From an uncultured Coriobacteriaceae bacterium (GTDB lineage Bacteria; Actinomycetota; Coriobacteriia; Coriobacteriales; Atopobiaceae): a stretch of DNA of 14,899 bases. The notes below the pieces were generated by a model that saw nothing but the letters and a program-made list of their open reading frames with translations, was not told the DNA's origin and did not search any database. The stretch covers positions 1-14,899 of the forward strand of contig UWSJ01000045.1 of the NCBI GenBank assembly GCA_900549525.1. The letters are read 5' to 3'. This document shows positions 5,481-13,126 of this stretch, piece after piece (positions within the stretch are counted from its first letter, which is position 1; each line of letters starts with the position of its first letter). Made by a program: the position numbers and the translations under genes.

Positions 5481-7718
5481 TTATTTCTTCGAAGCCGACC
5501 CGGATGCCGCGGGCTGCGAGGGCTGAGAAGGTTGCGACGGCGATTGAGCCGCGTCGCCCCCGGACGACCCGCCGGTACCGCCGCCTGCGGATCCGCCCGA
5601 GGAGCCATTCGAGGAGTCGCCCCCCGACGACGAGTCGCTTGCCGACCCGCTCGCCGCCGCGCTGCTTGCGGCCGGTGACGACGAGGCCGAGCTCGTTGCG
5701 GCAGACGTGCTCGAGGACGACTTGCCCGAGGAGTTGCTCTTGCCGCTGTTGACCCCCGCGCTCGTGTTGGAGAACTTCCACGTGCTGTTGTCCTGGTAGG
5801 TGGGGTCGGGGGCGTCCTTCATCGGCCACTCCTCGCGGGGCACGCCCGAGAGGACGGTGTTCACGAAGTAGCCGTAAGCCTTGTTGGAGGTGCTGTAGGG
5901 GTGCGCCGCCTCGCCGTCACCGAGGTAGACGGTGCGGGTGTCGGTTTTGTAACCCGTCCAGACTGCAACAGAGAGCTGCGGGGTGGCGCCGACGAACCAG
6001 AGGTTCTCGAGGTTGTCGGTGGATCCAGTCTTGCCGGCAACGGGCTGGTCAATCGCGAGGGTGTTCTTGAGGGCGTGCGCCGTGCCGTAGGGGGCGTCGA
6101 GCACCTGGGTGAGGGTCTGGGTTGCCACCTTGGCCACGCTTGGGTCGAGCACCTGCGTGGGGTTGTCCTGGTGCTCGTAGACGGTGTTGCCGTTGCGGTC
6201 GGTGATCTTGGTGATGGCCACCGGATCGCGATGATAGCCGCCGCTGGCGAGCACCGAATAGGCCTCGGCCATCTCGAGCGGCGAGGTGCCGTTGGAGCCC
6301 AGGATCGTGGAGCCGTAAGGCTCGAGCTTGGCGGAGATGCCCATGTCCTGCGCCGTGGAGATGACCTTGTCCACGCCAATGGCCATGCCTACCTGCACGT
6401 AGGCAGTGTTAAGCGAGCGCGCCGTGGCCTCGGTGAGCGTCTTGTTGCCGTATGAGGCGTTGCCGAAGTTCTGCACCTTCCACGAGCCGGTCACCTGGAT
6501 GGGGGAGTTGCTGTTGATGCGAACGTCGGGATTCATGCCCTCCTTGAGGGCAGCCACGAGCGTGAACAGCTTGAAGGTCGAGCCGGTCTGTCTTGTGGCG
6601 GAGGTTGCGGCGTTCACCTGGGCGTCGGCGGAGGACCCGTTGAAGTCGCGACCGCCCACCATGGCCTTGATGTAGCCGGTCTGGGGGTCGATGGCCACAA
6701 GGGCGCTCTCGAGCTTGCTGTTACCTGTTTCGTCGAGCATGCGCGCCACGGCGTCCTGGGCGGCGTTCTGGTAGGTGGGGTCGATGGTGGTGTAGATGTT
6801 GAGGCCGCTCTGGACGATGGTGTCTGCTGAGAAGTCGCCCTCGAGCAGGCCCTTCACGTAGTTGGTCCAGAACGGATAGGTGCCCTTGCTGTCGAGGTTG
6901 GTGTCACCGAGGTTGAGGACGAGGTCCTCCGCCTGGGCGCTGTCGTGCTCCTCCTGGGTGATGTCGCCAAGGCGCAGCATGTTGTCGAGGACCTTGTTGC
7001 GCCTCTCCTTGGCGGCCGCGGGGTTGACCGTGGGGTCATAGTAGGAGGGCGAGTTGGGCAGGCCCACGAGCGTGGCGGCCTCGGCGAGCGTGAGCTCGTT
7101 GGCGTGCTTGTTGAAGTAGGTGATGCTCGCCGCCTCGATGCCATAGGCCCCGTGGCCGTAGTAGATGGTGTTGAGGTACATCATGAGAATCTGGTCCTTG
7201 GAGTAGGTCTTCTCCATCTCCACGGCGATGTAGGCCTCGCGCACCTTGCGCTTGAGGGTCTTGTCGAACTGCTCGTCCGAGAGAACCGTGTTACGCACGA
7301 GCTGCTGCGTGATGGTGGAGGCGCCCTCGGAGCGACCGACAAGTTGGGAGAACACGGCGCGCACGATGCCCGCCGGGTCGATGCCGTTGTGCTGGTAGAA
7401 GCGTTCGTCCTCGACGTCGACGGTGCCCTTGAGCACGTAGTCGGAGACGTTGTCGATGTCCACCGACCGACGGTTCTGCATATAGAACGTGGCGATGGTG
7501 TTGCCCTGGGAGTCGTACACGCGGCTCGGCTCTGCGACGAGGTAGGCGTCGGCGGAGGTGTAGTCGGGCAGATCCTGGAGCCATGACTCGACGAGGGCAC
7601 CCAGCGAGACCGTAAGCGCGATGGCGAGCAGCACCAGGAAGCCAAGGATGCCGGCGGCGGAGAAGCCGACGATGTGCGTCTTGGCGTGGGCACGTGCGCG
7701 ACGGGTGCGAATTCCCAT
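5481..7718 (-). CDS. Class A penicillin-binding protein (bifunctional transglycosylase/transpeptidase)
   Basis: This enzyme polymerises lipid II into glycan strands and cross-links the stem peptides at the outer face of the membrane. The 745 residues comprise a short basic cytoplasmic N-terminus, one membrane anchor at about 15-38 (GILGFLVLLAIALTVSLGAL), a GT51 domain with EDERFYQHNG (catalytic E103), GASTITQQLVRN, RKVREA and ILMMYLN, then a transpeptidase domain with S380-T-F-K383, S435-L-N437 and K563-T-G565. From about 650 to the end there is a Ser/Gly/Ala-rich tail with a QPSQPSQP run and no recognisable domain. The start is ATG 7718 with GGAGG 5 bases upstream; an in-frame TTG at 7730 lies within that SD and is rejected. 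It resembles PBP1A/PonA. It is transcribed divergently from the membrane glycosyltransferase-like pair. Confidence 0.95.
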   Translation of the reverse strand: MGIRTRRARAHAKTHIVGFSAAGILGFLVLLAIALTVSLGALVESWLQDLPDYTSADAYLVAEPSRVYDSQGNTIATFYMQNRRSVDIDNVSDYVLKGTVDVEDERFYQHNGIDPAGIVRAVFSQLVGRSEGASTITQQLVRNTVLSDEQFDKTLKRKVREAYIAVEMEKTYSKDQILMMYLNTIYYGHGAYGIEAASITYFNKHANELTLAEAATLVGLPNSPSYYDPTVNPAAAKERRNKVLDNMLRLGDITQEEHDSAQAEDLVLNLGDTNLDSKGTYPFWTNYVKGLLEGDFSADTIVQSGLNIYTTIDPTYQNAAQDAVARMLDETGNSKLESALVAIDPQTGYIKAMVGGRDFNGSSADAQVNAATSATRQTGSTFKLFTLVAALKEGMNPDVRINSNSPIQVTGSWKVQNFGNASYGNKTLTEATARSLNTAYVQVGMAIGVDKVISTAQDMGISAKLEPYGSTILGSNGTSPLEMAEAYSVLASGGYHRDPVAITKITDRNGNTVYEHQDNPTQVLDPSVAKVATQTLTQVLDAPYGTAHALKNTLAIDQPVAGKTGSTDNLENLWFVGATPQLSVAVWTGYKTDTRTVYLGDGEAAHPYSTSNKAYGYFVNTVLSGVPREEWPMKDAPDPTYQDNSTWKFSNTSAGVNSGKSNSSGKSSSSTSAATSSASSSPAASSAAASGSASDSSSGGDSSNGSSGGSAGGGTGGSSGGDAAQSPSQPSQPSQPAASGSASKK

Positions 7719-7753
7719 GCAGTCCTCCAATTGCAGCTACACAAACGCGTTCC

Positions 7754-7759
7754 ATTATC
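7754..7759 (-). promoter_or_regulatory. Candidate -10 box (GATAAT) of the PBP gene
   Basis: On the minus strand GATAAT lies about 36 bases upstream of the ATG. The -35 region is poor (CATTTT at 17 bp spacing). A CATTTTG sequence occurs twice just upstream (minus strand, within 7760-7784). No clear promoter was found for the divergent plus-strand gene, although a lone TTGACG is present at 7798-7803. Confidence 0.35.
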
Positions 7760-7865
7760 CGACAAAATGGGAGGGCAAAATGCGCTTGGGGCGTGGTTTG
7801 ACGGTGCGTCCACATCGCTTGGGCCATTCGTGCCGTAGACTTACAAAAATGGCGAGAGGAGAGGC

Positions 7866-9593
7866 ATGCCGACGACCGAGACAGCGCGCGAGGACGAGGA
7901 CGCGACGAGCGGGGGCGCGGCGAGCCCCGTGTCCGACGTCGTGAGCAGCGGCCCCCAAGGCGACGCCGAGAAGGTCGACGATACGTCGGCCGCGCCCGCC
8001 GCGAGCGCCCACGACGCCCCTGCGTCCAAGCCACATGTGCCTGCTTTGCGCGCACGCGAGCCGCTCGCTATCAGCGCCGTAGGCGCATGCGGGGCGCTGC
8101 TGCTCGTGGCGACGCTCGTGCCGCTTCTGCTCATCAGCGGCTACAACCACTCCTATGCCGACGACTGGCACTACGGCGTGTGGGCCCATCTGACGCTCCA
8201 GGAGACGGGCAACGCGTTCCTGGCGATCGTGACGGCCCTCGAGCAGGTGGGCAAGGCCTGGTTTGAGTGGCAGGGCACCTACTCGGCCATCTTCCTCATG
8301 GCAATCGAGCCGGGCGTCTTCGGCGAGCAGTTCTACGTGCTGGCCGCCCCCATCGTGCTTGCGACGTTCATTGGCGGCACGCTGTTCTTCACGCACGTGG
8401 TGCTGCGGGAGCTACTGGGTGCCGAGTGCGGCGTCTGGCTTGCCGTGAGCTGCGCGGCGCTGGCGGTGCAGCTCCTGCTCCAGCCCAGCCCCGTGGAGGG
8501 CATCTTCTGGTACAACAGCGCGGTCTACTACACCACCTACCATGCCGCCGCCCTTGCGCTTCTGGGGTGTCTCGCACGCATTGCCAACCCGCGGCGGCAG
8601 TCGCGCCCGCGCGGTGTGCTTGTGGCGTCCTGCCTGCTGGCGGTCTTCGTGGCGGGCGGCAACTTCGTAACGGCGCTCGTGGTGGCCGAGGTCATGTTCG
8701 CGATGCTCGTCGTGCTTATCATGCGCGGCCGCAGGAGCGCCATGGCGCAGCTTCCCCCCTTTGCGCTCATGGTGGTGGGTCTTGCCCTGTCCCTGGCCGC
8801 GCCGGGTAACGAGGTGCGCCAGGTCACGCAGTTCCCCGAGGACGGCATGGGCGTCTGGGACACAATTTGGAACTCCTCGCTTGCGTGCTTTCAGTACGTC
8901 CAGCAATGGTCGACGGGTATCGTGCTGTTGCTTGCCATCATGTGTGCGCCGCTTGCCCTGCGCGTGGCGCGGCGCGCGGCGGCAGATGGCTGGCACTTCC
9001 CGCTGCCGGCCCTCGTGGCCGTGGGATCTGTGGCCCTCTTCGCCACGAGCTTCACGCCCACGTTCTGGGCGCAGGGCTCGCCTGGCCCGGGCCGTGTGCA
9101 GAACTGCCGGTTCGACCTGTTCGTGGCGCTTGTGCTCCTGAACCTGTTCTGGGTGTGCGGCTGGCTTGCGGCCCAGCGTCTCGAGCGCGGCGAGCGCCCC
9201 CGTCGCGAGCCGATCTCCGGCGACGTCGCCATTGCCTTTGGCCTGGCCGCCCTCGTGGCCGTGTGCGTCGTGGGGTCCATGGCGGCAGACAAGGATCTGG
9301 GCGAGCAACTCTCGAGCGTCTCCGCCGCGCGTTCGGTGGCGAGCGGGCAGGCCGCCGCCTATGACGAGCAGGTGTGGCAGCGCCTGGAGACGATTGAGTC
9401 CTCTTCGGCCTCGAGCCTCACGGTGCCCTTCTACACCAATGTGCCGCACGTGCTGCTCATGGGCGACATCCGCGACAACATGAACAACTACATCAACTAC
9501 CGCCTTGCCCAGTGGTACGGCAAGGACTCGATTATCGGCTACTACGCGCCGACGACAACCTCGCAGGCCATCGGCTCCTCCTCGGGGGCCTGA
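7866..9593 (+). CDS. Polytopic membrane protein, DUF6056-like (probable GT-C type glycosyltransferase)
   Basis: A 575-residue protein. Residues 1-65 are acidic, Ala/Ser/Asp-rich and probably disordered in the cytoplasm. About ten hydrophobic segments follow (first 68-91, last about 453-473), then an extracytoplasmic C-terminal part of about 100 residues. After the first membrane segment comes SYADDW (D99, D100), the acidic pair usually found in the first outer loop of GT-C glycosyltransferases, which use polyprenyl-phosphate sugars. A second motif, APGNEVR (312-318), recalls the DUF6056 family as I remember it. ATG 7866 is preceded by GGAGAGG. The stop TGA shares its A with the next gene's ATG, so the two are one transcript with coupled translation. 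A role in decorating a surface glycan is inferred; donor and acceptor are unknown. Confidence 0.65.
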   Translation: MPTTETAREDEDATSGGAASPVSDVVSSGPQGDAEKVDDTSAAPAASAHDAPASKPHVPALRAREPLAISAVGACGALLLVATLVPLLLISGYNHSYADDWHYGVWAHLTLQETGNAFLAIVTALEQVGKAWFEWQGTYSAIFLMAIEPGVFGEQFYVLAAPIVLATFIGGTLFFTHVVLRELLGAECGVWLAVSCAALAVQLLLQPSPVEGIFWYNSAVYYTTYHAAALALLGCLARIANPRRQSRPRGVLVASCLLAVFVAGGNFVTALVVAEVMFAMLVVLIMRGRRSAMAQLPPFALMVVGLALSLAAPGNEVRQVTQFPEDGMGVWDTIWNSSLACFQYVQQWSTGIVLLLAIMCAPLALRVARRAAADGWHFPLPALVAVGSVALFATSFTPTFWAQGSPGPGRVQNCRFDLFVALVLLNLFWVCGWLAAQRLERGERPRREPISGDVAIAFGLAALVAVCVVGSMAADKDLGEQLSSVSAARSVASGQAAAYDEQVWQRLETIESSSASSLTVPFYTNVPHVLLMGDIRDNMNNYINYRLAQWYGKDSIIGYYAPTTTSQAIGSSSGA

Positions 9594-11446
9594 TGGCGGC
9601 CGAGAAGCGACCGTCGGCGGCAGGCGCGCTCCCTGCGTCCCAGATGTGCTCGCGGGCATGCGGGCGCGTTGGCGCCGTGCTCGCGCGGGCAGGCCTTGCG
9701 CTCTCGGCGCTCGTCCTCGGCGTGGTGCTCCTGGTCGTCGTGCTGTCTACCGTGTGGCTCATGACGGGTGCGAACGACGGGAACCTCACGCAGAGCATGT
9801 CGGTCTACACCGTGAGGGGGTTGGAAACCTGGTCGGTCCTCGCGGCGGGCCTCGTCGGCGGGCTGCTCGTTGTCTTCCTGTGCTGGCTTGCCGCCACGCG
9901 CGGCTCTGTGCTCGACGGGCCGCGGGCGGCACGAACGCTCGTTGTCGTCACGCTCGCGGCGCAGCTCGTCGTCATCTTCGCCATGCAGACGCGCGACACG
10001 TACTGGGGCGACTCCTGGATGATCGACGACTTCGTCTCGAAGGCGGCGCTCGAGGGCATCGGCTCGCTCTTCCGTGGCCCCTACAAGACGCTTTTCTACG
10101 ACGCGCGACTCTACTTTGCGTGCTATCCCTTCCAGGCGACGTTCTTCTGGCTGCTCTTCGGGCTGCGTCTTGTTTTCGGGAGCGGCTGCTACATGGCGTT
10201 GCAGGCGCTTTCGGCCATGGCGACGAGCCTGGGCGTGTGGGCCCTGCTCGACCTGGGCGCCTCGCTGACGGACTCACGGCCCGCACGGCGCGTGCTCTGG
10301 GTGCTTGTCGCGCTCTGCCTGCCGATGTACTGGCTCTCGACGTTCCTCTACGGCAACGCCATGGGCTGCGGGTTTGCCCTCGTGTTCCTCGCGATGCAGG
10401 CGCGGGCAATGCGTGCGGCCTTTTCCGCCGGGCCCGAGGCCGCCGGTGACGGGCCCGAGGACGCCTGCGGGAAGTGCGGGTTCATGCTGGCGGGCATAGC
10501 GCGCGACACTCGGGCGCGTTCGTGTGCCTGGGCGCTGGCGTCGGTGATTCCCCTTATGATTGCCCTCTGCATCAAGGCGACGTTCGTGCTCTTTGCCATC
10601 GGGGCGCTGATTGCGTGGTTTGTGGTGGCCCTTGTGCGGAGGAGTGCCTGGGGTCTCGCGGGCTGCGCGTGCGCGGTGCTCGTGGCGCATGCCGTTTCGG
10701 GCCTGCCGTTCGAGGCGCTGCGCGCGGCGTCGGGTGGGTACGAGTTTGGCGACCCTCTGACGACGCTCAACCATCTTGAGCTCGGTCTCCGCATGGGGCA
10801 GGGCGAGTTCTACGTGAGCGTCGACGGCGGCGACGTGACCTATGCCCCGGGCGGGTGGTCCAACCATGCCAACGCAGTGTGGTCGGCATCGGGCGAGAGC
10901 GCAGAGCTCCAGAATGACGTGGCGGCTCGTGAGCTTGCCCGTGATGCGCTCACCTTTGCTGACTACCCCTCCTATACGGTGTGGTTCTTTTCGCTCAAGC
11001 TGGCGACCGAGTGGGCCGATCCGACCTACCAGGCGCTGTATTACCTGTCGATGTGCGGCAACGCCTGGGGCCAGCGTCCGAACCCCGCCGACCTCTCGAC
11101 CCCGGTAGGCATGGTGTGCACCCTCGCCACCTTCGTGCTCGACGGATACCAGACAGTCGCCTTTGCGGGGGCTTTTGCCTACGTGGCATGGCTCGTGCGC
11201 AGGTGGGGGAGGCGTCCGCGGGGCGGCACCGATACGACCGGGGGCGGTGCCGCAGGGTTGGGCTCCGGCGCGGACAACCCGGTGGCCCTGCTGCTGGCAG
11301 CCGTGTTCTTCACGGGCTTTGGGTGTTACCTGCTCTGGGAGGCCAAGGCCGTGTACGTGCTGCCGTTCGCCATCGCGATGCTGCCACTGTCTGCGGTGGG
11401 CGTGGAGGCAGCGCTGCGGAGGGCGTCGAAGCGGGTTACCGCGTAA
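9593..11446 (+). CDS. Polytopic membrane protein, probable GT-C/PMT-like glycosyltransferase
   Basis: A 617-residue protein with about eleven hydrophobic segments (first about 33-57, then about 75-100 and 110-130) and a large loop rich in polar and aromatic residues, roughly 390-490, before the last two or three helices. After the early helices it carries GDSWMIDDF with D140, D145 and D146, placed like the GT-C catalytic acidic motif. Near the C-terminus it has LLWEAKAVYVLPF (around W582/E583), similar to a Glu-Ala-Lys and Tyr-Val-Leu-Pro pattern I associate with PMT-like cell-wall glycosyltransferases. The start ATG 9593 overlaps the upstream stop as TGATG. The frame is open 81 bases further upstream, but that part is only the other gene read out of frame. 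With its partner it probably transfers or flips sugars for a surface polymer. Exact function unknown. Confidence 0.6.
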   Translation: MAAEKRPSAAGALPASQMCSRACGRVGAVLARAGLALSALVLGVVLLVVVLSTVWLMTGANDGNLTQSMSVYTVRGLETWSVLAAGLVGGLLVVFLCWLAATRGSVLDGPRAARTLVVVTLAAQLVVIFAMQTRDTYWGDSWMIDDFVSKAALEGIGSLFRGPYKTLFYDARLYFACYPFQATFFWLLFGLRLVFGSGCYMALQALSAMATSLGVWALLDLGASLTDSRPARRVLWVLVALCLPMYWLSTFLYGNAMGCGFALVFLAMQARAMRAAFSAGPEAAGDGPEDACGKCGFMLAGIARDTRARSCAWALASVIPLMIALCIKATFVLFAIGALIAWFVVALVRRSAWGLAGCACAVLVAHAVSGLPFEALRAASGGYEFGDPLTTLNHLELGLRMGQGEFYVSVDGGDVTYAPGGWSNHANAVWSASGESAELQNDVAARELARDALTFADYPSYTVWFFSLKLATEWADPTYQALYYLSMCGNAWGQRPNPADLSTPVGMVCTLATFVLDGYQTVAFAGAFAYVAWLVRRWGRRPRGGTDTTGGGAAGLGSGADNPVALLLAAVFFTGFGCYLLWEAKAVYVLPFAIAMLPLSAVGVEAALRRASKRVTA

Positions 11447-11641
11447 GGCCGTTTGGGGTAGCGTGCGTATGGGGCGTGCAGCTCACGAGACGAGACGGCA
11501 ATCACGGCTGTGATCATTCGCTAAACTATAAAAGTTGCGCGTCGCGGCCCCGCGGGGGTTCGTTCGCGCGTCTATCGTAGACAAGCACCGCCTGCGGGCT
11601 TCCGCTTCGGTGAGGGTGCTACCGATTTTGGGAGGAAACCC
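11447..11641 (+). promoter_or_regulatory. tyrS upstream region: promoter candidate and structured leader
   Basis: TATAAA at 11527-11532 is a good -10 box, though no good -35 box is seen at normal spacing. A perfect inverted repeat, ATCAC-GGCT-GTGAT (11501-11514), sits upstream where a regulator could bind. The predicted leader of about 100 nt contains CCCCGCGGGG (11548-11557), a GTCTA-TCG-TAGAC hairpin (11570-11582), and a long hairpin AGCACC/GGTGCT (11585-11590 with 11615-11620) that includes AGGGTGCTACCG (11613-11624). That string differs by one base from the T-box core AGGGTGGTACCG, but at a base needed to pair with tRNA CCA, so it is only T-box-like. No terminator precedes the GTG; the SD GGGAGG is exposed. 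Confidence 0.4.
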
Positions 11642-12856
11642 GTGCTGTCAGTTGACGAACAGATGAAGGTCATCGCCTCGGGTGCTGCACAGATCGTGCC
11701 GGAGACGGAGCTGCGTAAGAAGCTCGAGAAGGGCACGCCGCTCAACATCAAGCTGGGCGTGGACCCCACGAGCCCCGACCTGCACCTCGGTCACGCTGTG
11801 CCGCTGCGCAAGATGCGTCAGTTCCAGGATCTCGGTCACAAGGTCACGCTCATCATCGGCAACGGCACCGCGCTTATCGGCGACCCGAGCGGCAAGAACT
11901 CCACGCGTCCCCAGCTATCCCAGGAGCAGATCGAAGCCAACGCCGAGACGTACGTCAACCAGGCCATGAAGATTCTCGACCCCGAGAAGACCACCGTGGT
12001 GCACAACGGCGACTGGATTCTCGCGCTCGACCTCAAGGGACTGCTCGAGCTCTGCAGCAAGTTCACCGTGGCGCGCATCCTCGAGCGCGACGACTTCACC
12101 AAGCGCTACCAGTCCCAGACGCCCATTGCCCTGCACGAGTTCCTCTACCCCGTGATGCAGGCCTACGACTCCGTGATGATCAAGGCTGACGTGGAGATGG
12201 GTGGCACCGACCAGCTCTTCAACCTTCTGGCCGGGCGTGACCTCATGGACAAGATGGGCATGGAGCCGCAGGTGGCGCTCACGATGCCGCTGCTTGAGGG
12301 CACCGATGGCGTGCGCAAGATGTCCAAGAGCTACGGAAATTACGTGGGCCTCACCGACGAGCCGGCCGACATGTACGGCAAGGTCATGAGCATCCCGGAC
12401 ACGATGATCGGCAAGTATTACCGCCTCGCGAGCACGCTGTCCGTCGACGAGGTTGACGCCATCGACGCCGCGCTGGCCGACGGCTCGGCCGATCCTTACA
12501 AGCTCAAGCAGGAGCTCGCGCGCAACATCTGCGGCCTCTACCACGGCGCGGGCTCGGGCGACGCGGCGCAGGAGGAGTTCCTGCACGTGCACCGCAATCG
12601 CGAGATTCCCGAGGACGTGCCCGAGGCGGCCGTGGAGATTGCGCCGGGTGACGACGGGCTTGTGTACCTGCCGCGCGTGCTCGTGGCGGCGGGGCTCTCC
12701 AGCTCGGCGAGCCAAGGTCGCCGCGACATCGACGGCGGTGGCGTGAAGGTTGACGGCAAGGCCGTGGCCGCGAAGACCTACAACGTCGACCCGGCGCTGC
12801 TCGGCAAGGGCGCGGTGCTGCAGGTTGGCAAGCGTCACTTCGTGAAGCTGGCGTAG
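11642..12856 (+). CDS. tyrS: Tyrosyl-tRNA synthetase (KMSKS/TyrZ-like subgroup)
   Basis: This class I aminoacyl-tRNA synthetase charges tRNA-Tyr in the cytoplasm. The 404 residues fit the family. The ATP motif HLGH is at 48-51 and KMSKS at 226-230. The GGTDQLFN segment and Tyr-binding residues in YPVMQAYDSV are typical of TyrRS. The C-terminus (about 340-404; LSSSASQGRRDIDGGGVKVDG) is an S4-type RNA-binding domain. The perfect KMSKS, in place of the KFGKS/KFGKT of most bacterial TyrS, points to the second TyrRS subgroup (TyrZ-like). The start is GTG 11642, with GGGAGG 6 bases upstream. It appears monocistronic: 195 bp separate it from the membrane protein gene before it, and a terminator-like hairpin follows. 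Confidence 0.96.
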   Translation: MLSVDEQMKVIASGAAQIVPETELRKKLEKGTPLNIKLGVDPTSPDLHLGHAVPLRKMRQFQDLGHKVTLIIGNGTALIGDPSGKNSTRPQLSQEQIEANAETYVNQAMKILDPEKTTVVHNGDWILALDLKGLLELCSKFTVARILERDDFTKRYQSQTPIALHEFLYPVMQAYDSVMIKADVEMGGTDQLFNLLAGRDLMDKMGMEPQVALTMPLLEGTDGVRKMSKSYGNYVGLTDEPADMYGKVMSIPDTMIGKYYRLASTLSVDEVDAIDAALADGSADPYKLKQELARNICGLYHGAGSGDAAQEEFLHVHRNREIPEDVPEAAVEIAPGDDGLVYLPRVLVAAGLSSSASQGRRDIDGGGVKVDGKAVAAKTYNVDPALLGKGAVLQVGKRHFVKLA

Positions 12857-12895
12857 GAGCGAGCGGTAAGTTCGGTCGGTGCCTGTATGCAGTTG

Positions 12896-12929
12896 CGGGG
12901 CTCCCGGTGCGTTAGGGCCGGGAGCCCCG
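12896..12929 (+). terminator. Terminator-like 12-bp hairpin after tyrS, without U-tract
   Basis: CGGGGCTCCCGG (12896-12907) pairs perfectly with CCGGGAGCCCCG (12918-12929) across a 10-nt loop, 39 bases past the stop. No T-run follows on either strand, unlike the two terminators at 5043 and 5429. It may be a U-less terminator or a 3' stabilising hairpin. Confidence 0.6.
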
Positions 12930-12964
12930 TGTCGTACGGCTCGCTGCGGTGAGCTGCAGCGTGT

Positions 12965-13046
12965 TGCGGTGACAGTTTTGCGGTTCGTGCGGAGCTAGCG
13001 GCGGTGCGGTGACAGATTGCGGGTTCGTGCGGAGTTCCCGCGGCGG
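12965..13046. repeat. Two-copy direct repeat of about 40 bp
   Basis: 12965-13004 and 13005-13046 are adjacent copies. Both begin TGCGGTGACAG, share TTCGTGCGGAG in the middle and end in GCGGCGG, with a few substitutions and one-base indels. A further TGCGGTGA starts at 12945, 20 bp before the first copy, hinting at a 20-bp sub-period. No reading frame here looks like protein. Confidence 0.65.
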
Positions 13047-13070
13047 ACGGGGTCGATGGCTGGCGGCGAG

Positions 13071-13104
13071 TTGACATTTCTACCAGTAGGTATACCTGTA
13101 AGAT
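13071..13104 (+). promoter_or_regulatory. TTGACA box with overlapping TACC/GGTA palindromes, promoter-operator candidate
   Basis: A consensus TTGACA (13071-13076) is followed by TACC-AGTA-GGTA (13081-13092) and the overlapping 10-bp palindrome AGGTATACCT (13088-13097), then an AT-rich TAAGATATATA. The -10 box is unclear: TATACC gives a 14-bp spacer and TAAGAT a 22-bp spacer. Three TACC/GGTA half-sites inside a promoter resemble TetR- or MarR-family operators; a MerR-type long-spacer promoter is another reading. The region is not GC-rich, unlike its flanks. The nuclease gene 13337 is the nearest downstream gene. Confidence 0.4.
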
Positions 13105-13126
13105 ATATACGTCGTAGCGATTGGCT

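Noticed and set aside
5219..5752. Plus-strand frames of 138-177 codons downstream of the ATPase terminator
   Set aside because: They run from the inverted-repeat element into the antisense of the PBP tail and terminator. They are Arg/Ser/Pro-rich with no RBS.
8412..9659. 415-codon minus-strand frame opposite the first membrane protein
   Set aside because: It has His/Arg-rich shadow composition. The plus-strand frame has coherent membrane segments and a coupled downstream gene.
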